Source: Rugosimonospora acidiphila (GTDB lineage: Bacteria; Actinomycetota; Actinomycetes; Mycobacteriales; Micromonosporaceae). From it: 64,000 bases of DNA. The position numbers and the translations under genes were made by a program. The stretch is from the NCBI RefSeq assembly GCF_039543385.1, contig NZ_BAABJQ010000001.1, positions 124,001 through 188,000 of the forward strand, written 5' to 3'. Below are positions 15,964 through 24,788 of the stretch, piece by piece (positions within the stretch are counted from its first letter, which is position 1; the number at the start of each line of letters is the position of its first letter). The notes under the pieces were generated by a model, which did no database searches, was not told where the DNA came from, and saw only the letters and a list, made by a program, of their open reading frames with translations.

Positions 15964-17108
15964 TGGTGGACGAGATGGACCTGCTCAGTCAGGTGAAGGA
16001 CGTCGCGCCCCTGCGGACCGAGGCGTACGAGCGGGCCCGGACCTCGCTGCGGGCGGTAATGGCCGAGTCCGTGACCGCCCTGGTACCTGAGGCGCCCGGG
16101 GCGGCCCCGGCGCGCAAGGAGAGGTTCTCCTGGGCGCGTAACCTCCGCGGGTCTCTGGGCATCCTCGGCAAGGCCGGCATCGGTGCCGGGATCACCGTGG
16201 CGGCGGCCGGGGTGGCGGTCGTGGTCGTCGCCACGTCGACGCCCCACTCCGCGTCGACGTCACACGTCGCGGCCTCGGCGGGGGCGGCCGGGTCGGCCGC
16301 GAAGGCGCCCGCGGTGGGTTCCAGGCTGGTGACCCTGGCGGCCGACGTCAAGGCGAGCGGCGGCTCGCTGTCGGGGGACGCGTCGCTGGTCATCAGGACC
16401 CAGACGGCTGACGGCAGGAAGCCGGACGTCACGTACAACCTGTACACCGACAGCGGCGACCTCTACGTGACGGACACCCAGCGCGCCCTCTCATCGGCGA
16501 TCGCCCATCACGCCAACCTCGCCGAGCCCCAGAACGCCAAGGAGGTGGCGGCGGCGCGCTACGCGGCGACGACCGGCGACCTCGCCAAGGCCCGGGAGCA
16601 GATGGTCAACGCCATCCCCAACGCGTGGGGGTTGGGCGTCAGCCCCGCCGAGGCGCAGCAGGAATGGGACAAGGCGATGGCCAAGCTCCAGCCGAAGCTG
16701 AAGGCGAACGGGATCACGAGCCCGCTGCCGCGGCCCACCGGCAAGGCCCTGCAGGACGACATCAACAACTACGTCTGGACCAACAGCGTCGACGCGCTGT
16801 CCTGGGGGGCGGCCAACCCGGAGGTCCGGGCCGGCGTGCTCAGCCTGATCTCCACCATTCCGGATGTCACCGTCGCCGACTCGACGACCGGCGGCCAGCC
16901 CACGCTGACCCTTACGGCGGGACCGGCACTGTTCCAGGGCGCTGGCGAAGAGGTGCTGACGATCAACGCCAAGACCGGCATGCCGATCAGCGCCGTGATG
17001 CAGCTCGCTCCGGGGCAGAAGCCGTCGTCGGGCACCATTCCGCCGTCCTCGGACACCTTCAAGGTCTCCCGGGTGACGCTGAGCGACGTCCAGGCCGGCA
17101 AGTTCTGA
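15960..17108 (+). CDS. Membrane-anchored partner of the ECF sigma factor (CU044_5270-like)
   Basis: 382 residues. An N-terminal cytoplasmic part of about 70 residues is followed by one membrane helix (AGIGAGITVAAAGVAVVVVA), a low-complexity Ser/Ala stretch and a large outer domain. The outer part has DASLVIRTQTADGRKPDVTY and ends FKVSRVTLSDVQAGKF, resembling the CU044_5270 family often encoded next to ECF sigma genes. ATG overlaps the sigma stop, so expression is coupled. A role in holding or sensing for the sigma factor is inferred from order and topology; no ZAS zinc motif (HxxxCxxC) is present. Confidence 0.8.
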   Translation: MMVDEMDLLSQVKDVAPLRTEAYERARTSLRAVMAESVTALVPEAPGAAPARKERFSWARNLRGSLGILGKAGIGAGITVAAAGVAVVVVATSTPHSASTSHVAASAGAAGSAAKAPAVGSRLVTLAADVKASGGSLSGDASLVIRTQTADGRKPDVTYNLYTDSGDLYVTDTQRALSSAIAHHANLAEPQNAKEVAAARYAATTGDLAKAREQMVNAIPNAWGLGVSPAEAQQEWDKAMAKLQPKLKANGITSPLPRPTGKALQDDINNYVWTNSVDALSWGAANPEVRAGVLSLISTIPDVTVADSTTGGQPTLTLTAGPALFQGAGEEVLTINAKTGMPISAVMQLAPGQKPSSGTIPPSSDTFKVSRVTLSDVQAGKF

Positions 17109-17311
17109 TCACCCAAACGCCCGGCACTCGGGATTGCGCCGGGTCCGACCGTGCGGGCCGTCCTCACCTGGGCGGCCCGCACGGCCGCGTCTGCGTACGG
17201 CAACCGGCCTGAAAGGCCGAAAGGACGCCCGAAACGGGACGAGAATCAGTCAATCGTGCGATAACACGAAAACCTCTCAAACCCGCGTAGATCATTTGCG
17301 ACACTCTACTC

Positions 17312-18223
17312 ATGTTGCGCAAATCAGGACGCGTCGCCGCTTCCGGTGCGGCCGCGGCTGGGATTCTTCTTGCCGTTGCTATACCGATCGGGCACAGAAT
17401 GATCAACCGTTCGGGTGTGTCGCCTGTTGCCGCTGTGCGCCTGCCGTCGGCGACCCCGTCCGCACCTGGACCCGCCTCCCCGAGGCCGTCGGTCGACCCC
17501 GCTGTCTACGTGCGTGCGAGGATCGCCGCGTACCTCGCCCAGTACGGCTCCCATGCCTCCTTTGCCTTGCTGGATAAGGTCACCGGCGAGGAGGTCCTCT
17601 ACCAGGAGGGCACTGAGTTCGAGACTGGAAGCATCGTCAAGGTCGACATCCTGGCCACCCTGCTCTGGCAGGGCCAGCAGTCCGGTACGAGCCTGTCTCA
17701 GTCGCAACGGCAGTTGGCGACCCAAATGATCACTGAGAGCGACAACGACGCGGCAACTGCCCTGTGGGATCAGATCGGCGGAGCCTCCGCACTGGCCGAG
17801 GCCAACGCCGTGTTCGGGTTGACCGAGACCACGCCGGGACAGGACGGGTACTGGGGCCTGACCACCACAACGGCGGCGGACCAGCTTCGGCTGCTTCAGC
17901 TGATCGCCAATTCGTCCGGGCCGCTCAACTCCTCCAGCCGGGCCTATCTGCTTGGCCTGATGAGTCGGGTGGACGGCGACCAGCGGTGGGGCGTACCAGT
18001 CGCGGCCGATGCGCAGGCGACTGGCGTGTACGTCAAGAACGGTTGGCTGTCGCGCAGCACAGAGGACGATAAGTGGATTATTAACAGCATCGGCCGGATC
18101 GTCGAGCCCGCGCACGATTGGCTGATCGTTGTCCTGTCCAATTACAACGCGACGCAGAACTCCGGGATCACGCTCGTCCAGCATGCCGCCGATCTCGCAG
18201 TCCAGGACCGCCCCGTCACCTGA
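17312..18223 (+). CDS. Exported class A beta-lactamase-fold serine hydrolase
   Basis: 303 residues with an N-terminal membrane signal segment and a Pro/Ser-rich spacer. The penicillin-recognising motifs are present as SIVK (Ser107 to Lys110), SDN (143-145) and KNG in place of KTG. The omega-loop glutamate that class A beta-lactamases use for deacylation is not seen between FGLTETT and TTTTAADQLRLL. It may therefore be a penicillin-binding or peptidoglycan hydrolase-like protein rather than a resistance enzyme. Stand-alone gene; 203 bp of upstream DNA is AT-richer near the start, fitting its own promoter. Confidence 0.85.
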   Translation: MLRKSGRVAASGAAAAGILLAVAIPIGHRMINRSGVSPVAAVRLPSATPSAPGPASPRPSVDPAVYVRARIAAYLAQYGSHASFALLDKVTGEEVLYQEGTEFETGSIVKVDILATLLWQGQQSGTSLSQSQRQLATQMITESDNDAATALWDQIGGASALAEANAVFGLTETTPGQDGYWGLTTTTAADQLRLLQLIANSSGPLNSSSRAYLLGLMSRVDGDQRWGVPVAADAQATGVYVKNGWLSRSTEDDKWIINSIGRIVEPAHDWLIVVLSNYNATQNSGITLVQHAADLAVQDRPVT

Positions 18224-18298
18224 GCGCCGGCCGAGCCCGTCGAGCTCGAGCACCAGTTGAGATCGCATGACGGGCTGAGCTCCCGCCGCACGCACGCA

Positions 18299-18318
18299 GG
18301 GTTCGGTTTACCGAACCC
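18299..18318. promoter_or_regulatory. Near-perfect palindrome before the sensor/kinase operon
   Basis: GGGTTCGGTTTACCGAACCC: 9-bp perfect arms with a TT centre. It lies 91 bp upstream of the sensor-domain gene and is the only strong inverted repeat in that 185-bp gap. It is a candidate operator, perhaps for the operon's own LuxR-type regulator, or a terminator for the gene before it; lack of a T-run favours an operator. Confidence 0.6.
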
Positions 18319-18408
18319 CGAGGTTCCGTGCTGCCACGATTGGTTCGCAGGCGGCCCGCGACAAGCATGGAGACATCACGATCTGGTTGTACAGAAAAGG
18401 ATTCCACC

Positions 18409-18930
18409 ATGCTTGCCGCCTCCGCTCAGTTGCCCCGTCCGCTGGCCCTCCGATTCGTCTCCGCCGTGGCGCGCGCGCCGTTCACCGGCGACACCTGGCG
18501 GCGTACCGCGTATGCCTTCCTCGCGCTGCCCGTCGGGGTGGCGTGCGTGCCGCTGGCGCTCGTCGGTGGGCCGGCCGGCCGGCTGTCGCGCAGGATGGCC
18601 CGCGCGCTGCTCGGCCTGGAGGTCGGTGAGCCGGCCCGTACCGGTATCCGGGCGCTGTTCCACGCGGTGCTGACCATCCCGCTGAACTTCCTGGTGGCGG
18701 TGATCACCGGGTACGGCTGGTCGATCGTCCTGCTCAACCTCGCGTACCCGGCGCGTCCGCTGGTCGGCCTGGGGGTCGGCGGCGCGAACGCGTGGGGTGG
18801 CCCGACGTTCGCCGGAGTGTGGGCCTTCCATGCCGTGGTGGGCGGTTTGGGCTTCCTGTTGATGATGCCGTGGATCGTCCGGGCGCTTACCTGGTCGCAG
18901 GGTCGGCTGGTGGGTGCCCTGCTCGGCTGA
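18409..18930 (+). CDS. Putative sensor-domain membrane protein
   Basis: 173 residues with four membrane segments and the opening TWRRTAYAFLALPVGVACVP, typical of the 'putative sensor' domain found at the front of actinobacterial histidine kinases. Here it is a separate protein, and the next gene repeats the same domain (TWAELAYVIAGAPLALLGAV) fused to a kinase. ATG follows AAAAGGA. The stop lies 2 bp before the kinase start. It probably works with the kinase in membrane signal perception; no catalytic part. Confidence 0.8.
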   Translation: MLAASAQLPRPLALRFVSAVARAPFTGDTWRRTAYAFLALPVGVACVPLALVGGPAGRLSRRMARALLGLEVGEPARTGIRALFHAVLTIPLNFLVAVITGYGWSIVLLNLAYPARPLVGLGVGGANAWGGPTFAGVWAFHAVVGGLGFLLMMPWIVRALTWSQGRLVGALLG

Positions 18931-18932
18931 GC

Positions 18933-20246
18933 ATGCAGAATGCCCGGGTGAGCAGCGTACTGGTGACCGGCGGCCGGATCCTCAGGGCGCCGGTCACCAG
19001 GAGAACCTGGGCGGAGTTGGCGTACGTCATCGCCGGCGCGCCCCTGGCGTTGCTGGGCGCCGTCTACGTGGTGGTCAGTTTCCTGCTGAGCGCCGGCCTG
19101 GCGGTCACGGCCCTGGGCATTCCGCTGCTGGCGGTGGCGATTCCCGGTGCGCGCGGCCTCGGCCGGGTACGCCGGGGACTGGCCCGCGTACTGCTGGAGG
19201 AGACCATCGTGGCGCCCGCCCCGTTCCGCCCGGGTCGCGACGTCTTCGCCCGGATCCGGGCGGGGCTGCGCGACCTCGCCGGCTGGCGGGCGGTCGCGTA
19301 CCTCGTGGTGAGCCTGCCCGGATCGCTGCTGGGCCTGGCCATGGTACTGGCGTTCTGGGCCTGGGGCGTGATCGCGTTCACCTACCCGATCCAGCACGCG
19401 CTGGGCATCAACCAGATGACCGCCCCGGGTCGTGCCGGTGGGATCCGGCACGGGCTCGTGGTGGGTGGCGTCGTCTTCGACACCTGGCCCCGGCTGCTCG
19501 TGGTCTGCGCGGCCGGGGCGGTGCTGGTGCTCTCGGCTCCCTGGGTCGTGCGCACCGCCGTCCTACTCGACCGGCTCCTCGTCCGGGGTCTCCTCGGCCC
19601 CGACGGCACGTCCGCGCGGATCACCGAACTGCGACGGACCCGGGCCCACGCGGTCGACGAGGCGGCCGCGACTCTGCGCAGGATCGAACGGGACCTGCAC
19701 GACGGTGTTCAGGCCCGCCTGGTGGCGCTGGGCATGAACCTGACCATGGCCATCGAAACGCTCGACGGCCGGACCTCCGGCGCGACCCGAGGCATGCTCG
19801 TCACGGCCCGGGACAACGCCAAGGAGGCGATCAGCGAACTGCGTGACGTGGTCCGCGGCATCCATCCGCCGGTTCTGGACGCCGGGCTCGACGCGGCCAT
19901 CGCTACCCTCGCCGCCCGCAGCGCGATTCCGGTGGACCTGCGTACCGAAATCACCGAGCGACCCTCGGCGGCGATCGAGACCATCGCCTATTTCTGCGCG
20001 GCCGAATTGCTGACCAACGTCGCCAAGCACAGCGGTGCGGACCGCGCGACGGTCGAGGTGACTGCGCGCGGCGGCCGGATCCGGCTGCGGGTGGCCGACA
20101 ACGGCCGGGGCGGTGCGGGACCGACCGGCGGGACGGGCCTGCGCGGGCTCGCCGACCGGGTGGCTACCGTGGACGGCACCCTGGACACCGACAGCCCGCC
20201 CGCCGGACCAACCGTGATCACGGTTGACCTTCCACTGCACGCCTGA
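18933..20246 (+). CDS. Sensor histidine kinase (HisKA_3/NarL type)
   Basis: 437 residues. N-terminal sensor domain with four to five membrane spans; then the dimerisation/phosphoacceptor helix LRRIERDLHDGVQARLVALG with the conserved His in DLHDGVQ, and an ATPase domain with AELLTNVAKHSGA and the G box ADNGRGGAGPTGGTGLRGLA. It phosphorylates the response regulator encoded 8 bp downstream. ATG at 18933; a GTG at 18948 is an alternative start. Signal unknown; relatives often respond to cell-envelope stress. Confidence 0.92.
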   Translation: MQNARVSSVLVTGGRILRAPVTRRTWAELAYVIAGAPLALLGAVYVVVSFLLSAGLAVTALGIPLLAVAIPGARGLGRVRRGLARVLLEETIVAPAPFRPGRDVFARIRAGLRDLAGWRAVAYLVVSLPGSLLGLAMVLAFWAWGVIAFTYPIQHALGINQMTAPGRAGGIRHGLVVGGVVFDTWPRLLVVCAAGAVLVLSAPWVVRTAVLLDRLLVRGLLGPDGTSARITELRRTRAHAVDEAAATLRRIERDLHDGVQARLVALGMNLTMAIETLDGRTSGATRGMLVTARDNAKEAISELRDVVRGIHPPVLDAGLDAAIATLAARSAIPVDLRTEITERPSAAIETIAYFCAAELLTNVAKHSGADRATVEVTARGGRIRLRVADNGRGGAGPTGGTGLRGLADRVATVDGTLDTDSPPAGPTVITVDLPLHA

Positions 20247-20254
20247 GAGTCGAG

Positions 20255-20899
20255 ATGCGCCTGATCATCGCCGAGGACGCCGCCATTCTGCGCGATGGCC
20301 TGGCGCAGCTGCTCACGCTGCGGGGGCACGAGGTCGCCGCGGTCGGTGACGCCGCCGCCCTGCGGGCCGCGGTCGGCGAGGACCCGCCCGACGCGGCGAT
20401 CGTCGACATCCGCCTGCCACCCACGCATACCGACGAGGGGCTGCGCGCCTCCGTCGAGCTGCGCCGCCGCTTTCCTGGGCTCGGTGTTCTGCTGTTCTCC
20501 CAGTACGTCGAGACCCGCTTCGTCGACCAGTTGCTGGCGGAGGGCTCGGCGGGCGTCGGGTACCTGCTCAAGGAGCGGGTCGTGGACATCGACGACTTCA
20601 TCGATGCCCTCCAGCGGGTCGCGTCCGGAGGCACCGCACTGGACCCCGAGGTGGTCACCCAGCTGATGGGTGCGGGCCGCCGAACCAAGGAACTCGGGGC
20701 ATTGACCCCACGCGAGCGTGAGGTACTCGGGCTCATGGCCCAGGGGCGCACCAATGCCGCTATCGCCAAGCAGTTCGTCGTCACGGAACGGGCCGTCGAG
20801 AAGCACATCGCCAACATCTTCACCAAGCTCGGCCTGACCGCCTCCGACACCGATCACCGCCGGGTGCTCGCCGTCCTGCGGTACCTCGAACGCCGCTGA
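20255..20899 (+). CDS. LuxR/NarL-type response regulator
   Basis: 214 residues: receiver domain (acidic pair IIAEDAA, phospho-acceptor Asp in AAIVDIRLPP, switch Lys in YLLKERV) and C-terminal LuxR helix-turn-helix (LTPREREVLGLMAQGRTNAA, then VTERAVEKHIANIFTKLGL). Encoded directly after its kinase. Likely binds a palindromic site; the repeat at 18299 is a candidate. It ends 38 bp from the convergent second regulator gene. Confidence 0.94.
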   Translation: MRLIIAEDAAILRDGLAQLLTLRGHEVAAVGDAAALRAAVGEDPPDAAIVDIRLPPTHTDEGLRASVELRRRFPGLGVLLFSQYVETRFVDQLLAEGSAGVGYLLKERVVDIDDFIDALQRVASGGTALDPEVVTQLMGAGRRTKELGALTPREREVLGLMAQGRTNAAIAKQFVVTERAVEKHIANIFTKLGLTASDTDHRRVLAVLRYLERR

Positions 20900-20937
20900 A
20901 CCGCGGGTGCCGGAGTATGCCTGGTCCAGCGCGACCG

Positions 20938-21591
20938 TCAGGCGAGGCCGGCGTCGTGGGCGAGCAGGGCGATCTGGGTGCGGTTGTCGAGGTCGAGCTT
21001 GGTCAGGATGTGTGAGACGTGAGTCTTCACCGTGGCCAGTGTCATGTTGAGCGACTCGGCTATCTCGGTGTTGTTGTTGCCCTGGGCGATCGCGACGACG
21101 ACGTCGTGTTCGCGCGGGCTGAGCGCGGCAAGGGTGGCCCTGGCGCGGGCGTAGGTGCCGGCCTGGACGGCGACCCGGTCCATCAGGCGACGGGTGATCC
21201 GTGGAGACAGGATCGGCTCGCCGGCCGCGACCTGCCGGACCGCCTCGGCGATCCGGGCCGGCGGGGTGTCCTTGAGCAGGAAGCCGCTGGCCCCGGCGCG
21301 CAGCGCGTGCAGGATGTTCTCGTCGGTGTCGAACGTGGTCAGCACGATGACCTCGGGCGGGCGCGGACGTGCCCGCAGGCGACGCGTGGCGGTGATGCCA
21401 TCGACCCGCGGCATGCGCAGGTCCATCAGTACGACGTCGGGGGCATGCGCGTCGGTCGCGGCGGGGGCCTCGTCGCCGTCGGCGGCCTCGCCGACCACGG
21501 CGATGCCCGGGGCACCGTCGAGCATCATGGTCAGCCCGGCCCGGACGAGCGCGTCATCGTCGACGACGAGCACGCGCACCGGTGGGGTCAT
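20938..21591 (-). CDS. LuxR/NarL-type response regulator of the second two-component system
   Basis: 217 residues. Receiver: VVDDDALVRAGL, phospho-acceptor Asp in DVVLMDLRMPRVDG, Lys in FLLKDTPP. LuxR helix-turn-helix: LSPREHDVVVAIAQGNNNTE and LNMTLATVKTHVSHIL. The ATG overlaps the kinase stop (ATGA on the minus strand), so the pair is co-translated; another ATG three codons upstream is possible. Convergent with the first system's regulator gene. Confidence 0.93.
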   Translation of the reverse strand: MTPPVRVLVVDDDALVRAGLTMMLDGAPGIAVVGEAADGDEAPAATDAHAPDVVLMDLRMPRVDGITATRRLRARPRPPEVIVLTTFDTDENILHALRAGASGFLLKDTPPARIAEAVRQVAAGEPILSPRITRRLMDRVAVQAGTYARARATLAALSPREHDVVVAIAQGNNNTEIAESLNMTLATVKTHVSHILTKLDLDNRTQIALLAHDAGLA

Positions 21592-22730
21592 GCCGGCCAT
21601 GGTAGCGATGCGCGCAGCCGGAACTCGCCGTCGATCGTCTGGTGGTCGAGCTGCCCGCCGGCCAGGTGCACCCGCTCGGTGAGCCCGACGAGGCCGGCGC
21701 CCCCGGACCAACTCGGCGTCGTGCGGTGCGGTGGCAGCGGATTGCGGACGTCGATCCGCAGGCCCGTGCCGGGCCCGCCGTGCAGGTCGACTCGGACCGG
21801 CTGGCCGGCGGCATGTTTGCGGGCGTTGGTCAGACCCTCCTGGATCACCCGGTACGCCGTACGGGCCACCGTCGGCGGCGCCTCGGCCGACTCGTCCACC
21901 GCCTCGCGCAGCAGCACCTCGGTGCCGGCCTCGCGGGACTCCTCGACCAGGCCCGGGATGTCGGCCAGCACCGGCTGCGGCCGGATGCCGTCGCCGTCCG
22001 GCGGATCGTCCTCACGCAGCAGCGAGATCACCTCGCGCAACTCCTCGAGCGCCTGATGCACGCCGTCCCTGACCACGCCCGCGGCCCGGGACAACCGCTC
22101 GGGTGAAGAGTCCGGACGGTACTCCATCGCGCCGGCGAAGGTGGCCACGAGCGACAGGCGGTGCGCGAGGACGTCGTGCATCTCCCGGGCGATCTTGCGG
22201 CGCTCCAGTACGCGCGCCTCGGCCACCCGGCGGCCCTGCTCTGCCTCGGCACGGCGGGCCCGCTCGTGCAGCGAGTGGATCAGCGCCACACGGGCCTGCG
22301 CCCAGGCGCCCCAGCCGACCAGCGCGCCGTAGCTGACGGTGATCAGGGCCAGCCACCACCCGTACGGCAGGCCGCGTTGGGTCCGCCAGAGACCCTGGAC
22401 CGCCTGAGCGGCGAGCCCGGCCACCGCCACCGCGGTCGCGACCGGGAAGCGCCTGCGTCGCGACACCTGCAACGCGCCGATCATGGCCGCTGGGGTGGCC
22501 ACCGGCGACAGGGCGGCCAGCACGGTGAGGACGGCTGTGGCGGCGGCCGGCCGCCACAGCGTCAGCGCCGCGAGCGCCCAGCTCAGCGCGCCGGCCGCGA
22601 TGTCGAGCGCGAGCAGCGGGCCCGGCGGGCGGTCGCTCCACCAGCTCAGGATCGTCACCGCGGTCAGTGCGCCGGACACACCCAGGACTACGGCGAGGGC
22701 GGTGGTGTTCGGGCGGCGGTCGCTGCTCAT
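21588..22730 (-). CDS. Sensor histidine kinase (HisKA_3 type) of the second system
   Basis: 380 residues. Four to five membrane helices in the first 150 residues, then RRKIAREMHDVLAHRLSLVA with the phospho-accepting His, an N box VIQEGLTNARKHAAG and a short G box WSGGAGLVGLTERVHL. It has no extracellular sensor domain, like DesK-type kinases that sense the membrane. Divergent from the DUF6069/hydrolase operon, which this system may control; that is inference from arrangement. Confidence 0.92.
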   Translation of the reverse strand: MSSDRRPNTTALAVVLGVSGALTAVTILSWWSDRPPGPLLALDIAAGALSWALAALTLWRPAAATAVLTVLAALSPVATPAAMIGALQVSRRRRFPVATAVAVAGLAAQAVQGLWRTQRGLPYGWWLALITVSYGALVGWGAWAQARVALIHSLHERARRAEAEQGRRVAEARVLERRKIAREMHDVLAHRLSLVATFAGAMEYRPDSSPERLSRAAGVVRDGVHQALEELREVISLLREDDPPDGDGIRPQPVLADIPGLVEESREAGTEVLLREAVDESAEAPPTVARTAYRVIQEGLTNARKHAAGQPVRVDLHGGPGTGLRIDVRNPLPPHRTTPSWSGGAGLVGLTERVHLAGGQLDHQTIDGEFRLRASLPWPA

Positions 22731-22860
22731 TCGCCGAGGCTAACCAGGGAGGACCCGGGCCCGACACCTTCTAAAGTTGGCGGTCGGGTTGGACAAAGAA
22801 GGTGCCGGTGCGGCCCGCGGTCCGATGTTTTCGGCCGGCCGGTCCGCCACGCTCATCGGC

Positions 22861-23286
22861 ATGACGAACGCCATCAAGCACCTCGACCTGACCCGGACCA
22901 CCGCACGGCGTACCGGCCGCGCTCTCACTGTCATCGCCGCCGCGGCCGGCGCGCTCCTGCTGTGGGCCGTCAACGACCCGTGGGGCGGCAACGACCTCGC
23001 CGTCCGCCAGGGGGACGGTGCCCGGCACCTCGGCCCGGCCGCGGTCGTGGTGGCCGCGCTGATCGCCGGCCTGGCCGCCTGGGGCCTGCTCGCGCTACTC
23101 GAGCGCACCATCCGCCGCCCCGTCCTGCCGTACCGGATCATCGCGGCGATCGTGCTGATCCTCTCGCTGGTCGCACCGCTGGGCAGCGGCGTAGGCACGA
23201 GCAGCCGGCTGGCGCTGCTCGGCATGCATCTGACCGTCGGCGCGGCCCTGATCATCGGGTTGCCCGGCCGGCAGAACTGCCGATAA
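22861..23286 (+). CDS. DUF6069-family small membrane protein
   Basis: 141 residues with four membrane helices: LTVIAAAAGALLLWAVNDPW, PAAVVVAALIAGLAAWGLLA, RIIAAIVLILSLVAPLGSGV and LGMHLTVGAALIIGLPG. The pattern and the NDPWGGNDL loop match DUF6069, of unknown function. ATG of MTNAIKHLDL; upstream codons of the frame lie in the promoter shared with the divergent kinase. Eleven bases separate it from the hydrolase gene. Confidence 0.82.
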   Translation: MTNAIKHLDLTRTTARRTGRALTVIAAAAGALLLWAVNDPWGGNDLAVRQGDGARHLGPAAVVVAALIAGLAAWGLLALLERTIRRPVLPYRIIAAIVLILSLVAPLGSGVGTSSRLALLGMHLTVGAALIIGLPGRQNCR

Positions 23287-23297
23287 GGACGGACGTC

Positions 23298-24434
23298 GTG
23301 CCGTTCGGATACGTCTTCTCCGTCGGGCTTCTGGCGTTCTGCACCGCCACCGCCGTGATCGGACCACGGCCCGCGCATACCACCCAGAGCTACTGGGGAT
23401 TCTGGGCGACCTTCCTGATCAACGAGCTACCGTTCCTCGCCCTGTACGCGCTGGCCGGGGACAGCATCCTCGCCTTCGCGCAGGGCGACCTCGCCTCACC
23501 CGGCGGTCTGGTCGCGCTCGCCGTCGCGGCGCTCACCGCGGCCGGCCTCGCCGTCCTGATCCGGCGGGCGCTGCCGACCGGCGCGGAGCTGCGCCGGGCC
23601 TTCGCCGACGACGCCGGCATCGACCTGCGGCCGGCGCGCCGGCCGTGGGCCCACATCCTGCTCGCACCGTTCGCCGTGCGGCGTCATGGCGTCGTCCGGG
23701 TCGGGAACCTCGCGTACGGCGACGCCGGCAAGCGCAACCTGCTCGACGTCTACCACCGCCGGGACCGCCCCACCGGCGGCCCGGTCCTGGTGTACTTCCA
23801 CGGGGGTGGCTTCCGGACGGGGCATAAGCGCTGGGAGGGCCGCGCGCTGCTCTACCAGCTCGCCGCCCAGGGTTGGGTAGGGGTGAGCGCCAATTACCGG
23901 CTCGCCCCGGCTCACCACTTTCCGAACGCTCACGTTGACGCCAAGCGGGTGATCGCCTGGGTACGGTCCCACGCCGCGGATCACGGCGGCGACCCGCGTA
24001 CGGTCATCGTGTCCGGGAGCTCAGCCGGCGCCCACCTGGCCTCGATGGTTGCGCTGACCCCGAACGACCCGGCCTTCCAGCCGGGCTTCGAGTCCGCGGA
24101 CACTTCGGTCGCCGCGGCGATCGGCTTCTACGGGTACTACGGCAGGGTCGGCGGCCCTGGCTCGTCCCCGCTGGATCGGCTCCGCGATGCGCCGCCGTTC
24201 CTGTTCCTGCACGGCGACAAGGACAGTTCGACGCTGGTGGAGGACACCCGCGAGTTGGTCACTCGGCTCCGCGAAGTCAGCACCCAGCCCGTCGTGTACG
24301 CCGAACTGCCGGGCGCCCAGCACACCTTCGACCTCTTCTACTCCGTGCGCTACAGCCAGATCATCGAAGCGGTCATCGCATTGGGCGCCTGGCTGCGCAC
24401 CTCCCAGCCCGACGATGATCGGCCAGCCGCCTGA
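23298..24434 (+). CDS. Membrane-anchored alpha/beta hydrolase (HSL/esterase type)
   Basis: 378 residues. Three N-terminal membrane segments (to about residue 95) precede a hydrolase domain with VYFHGGGFRTGHKRWEGRAL (HGGG oxyanion hole), nucleophile motif GSSAGAH, catalytic Asp in LHGDKDSST and His in PGAQHTFDLF. GTG start with AAGGAC upstream; the same frame is open far upstream by chance and those codons belong to other genes' shadows. Fused membrane and esterase parts suggest action on lipids or acylated compounds at the membrane. Likely co-transcribed with DUF6069. Confidence 0.88.
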   Translation: MPFGYVFSVGLLAFCTATAVIGPRPAHTTQSYWGFWATFLINELPFLALYALAGDSILAFAQGDLASPGGLVALAVAALTAAGLAVLIRRALPTGAELRRAFADDAGIDLRPARRPWAHILLAPFAVRRHGVVRVGNLAYGDAGKRNLLDVYHRRDRPTGGPVLVYFHGGGFRTGHKRWEGRALLYQLAAQGWVGVSANYRLAPAHHFPNAHVDAKRVIAWVRSHAADHGGDPRTVIVSGSSAGAHLASMVALTPNDPAFQPGFESADTSVAAAIGFYGYYGRVGGPGSSPLDRLRDAPPFLFLHGDKDSSTLVEDTRELVTRLREVSTQPVVYAELPGAQHTFDLFYSVRYSQIIEAVIALGAWLRTSQPDDDRPAA

Positions 24435-24788
24435 TCGAAACGCCGGGCGTCGGCCCGCGGCAGGCCGTCGCGGAATCCGCCGCTCATTGTTGACATTCTG
24501 CCGACCGACGGTGTTGGTGGCGACGCGTTCAGGACGTGGCAATCGACTATGCGAGCCGTTGTCAACCGCACCGTACGTCGCAAGCTGGAGAGCGTCAGGT
24601 CAGCCGCTTACCAACCGAATGCGTAAAGGGCAATGGGTCGGCATCGGGCATAGCGAGACCAAAGCGGAGTCCTAGCGGTGATCGCTAATGTCGGGGCACA
24701 CTTTGTCGCGGCCGGCACGCGGTCACAAGTTCAGCTTCGGCGAGCCGGATTTTGCCCGCGACGGTTTCGCGTGGACGAGGAGCAGCAC
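24435..24788. other. Intergenic 354 bp, probable promoter region
   Basis: No open frame with coding character. Base composition is more balanced than the genome around it, and the last 40 bases before the secreted lectin-like gene carry GAGGAGCAGC as ribosome site. No hairpin of note. Confidence 0.5.

Noticed and set aside
22161..23297. N-terminal extension of the alpha/beta hydrolase to 757 residues
   Set aside because: The extra codons run antisense to the histidine kinase and through DUF6069; a GTG with a ribosome site at 23298 starts the real protein.
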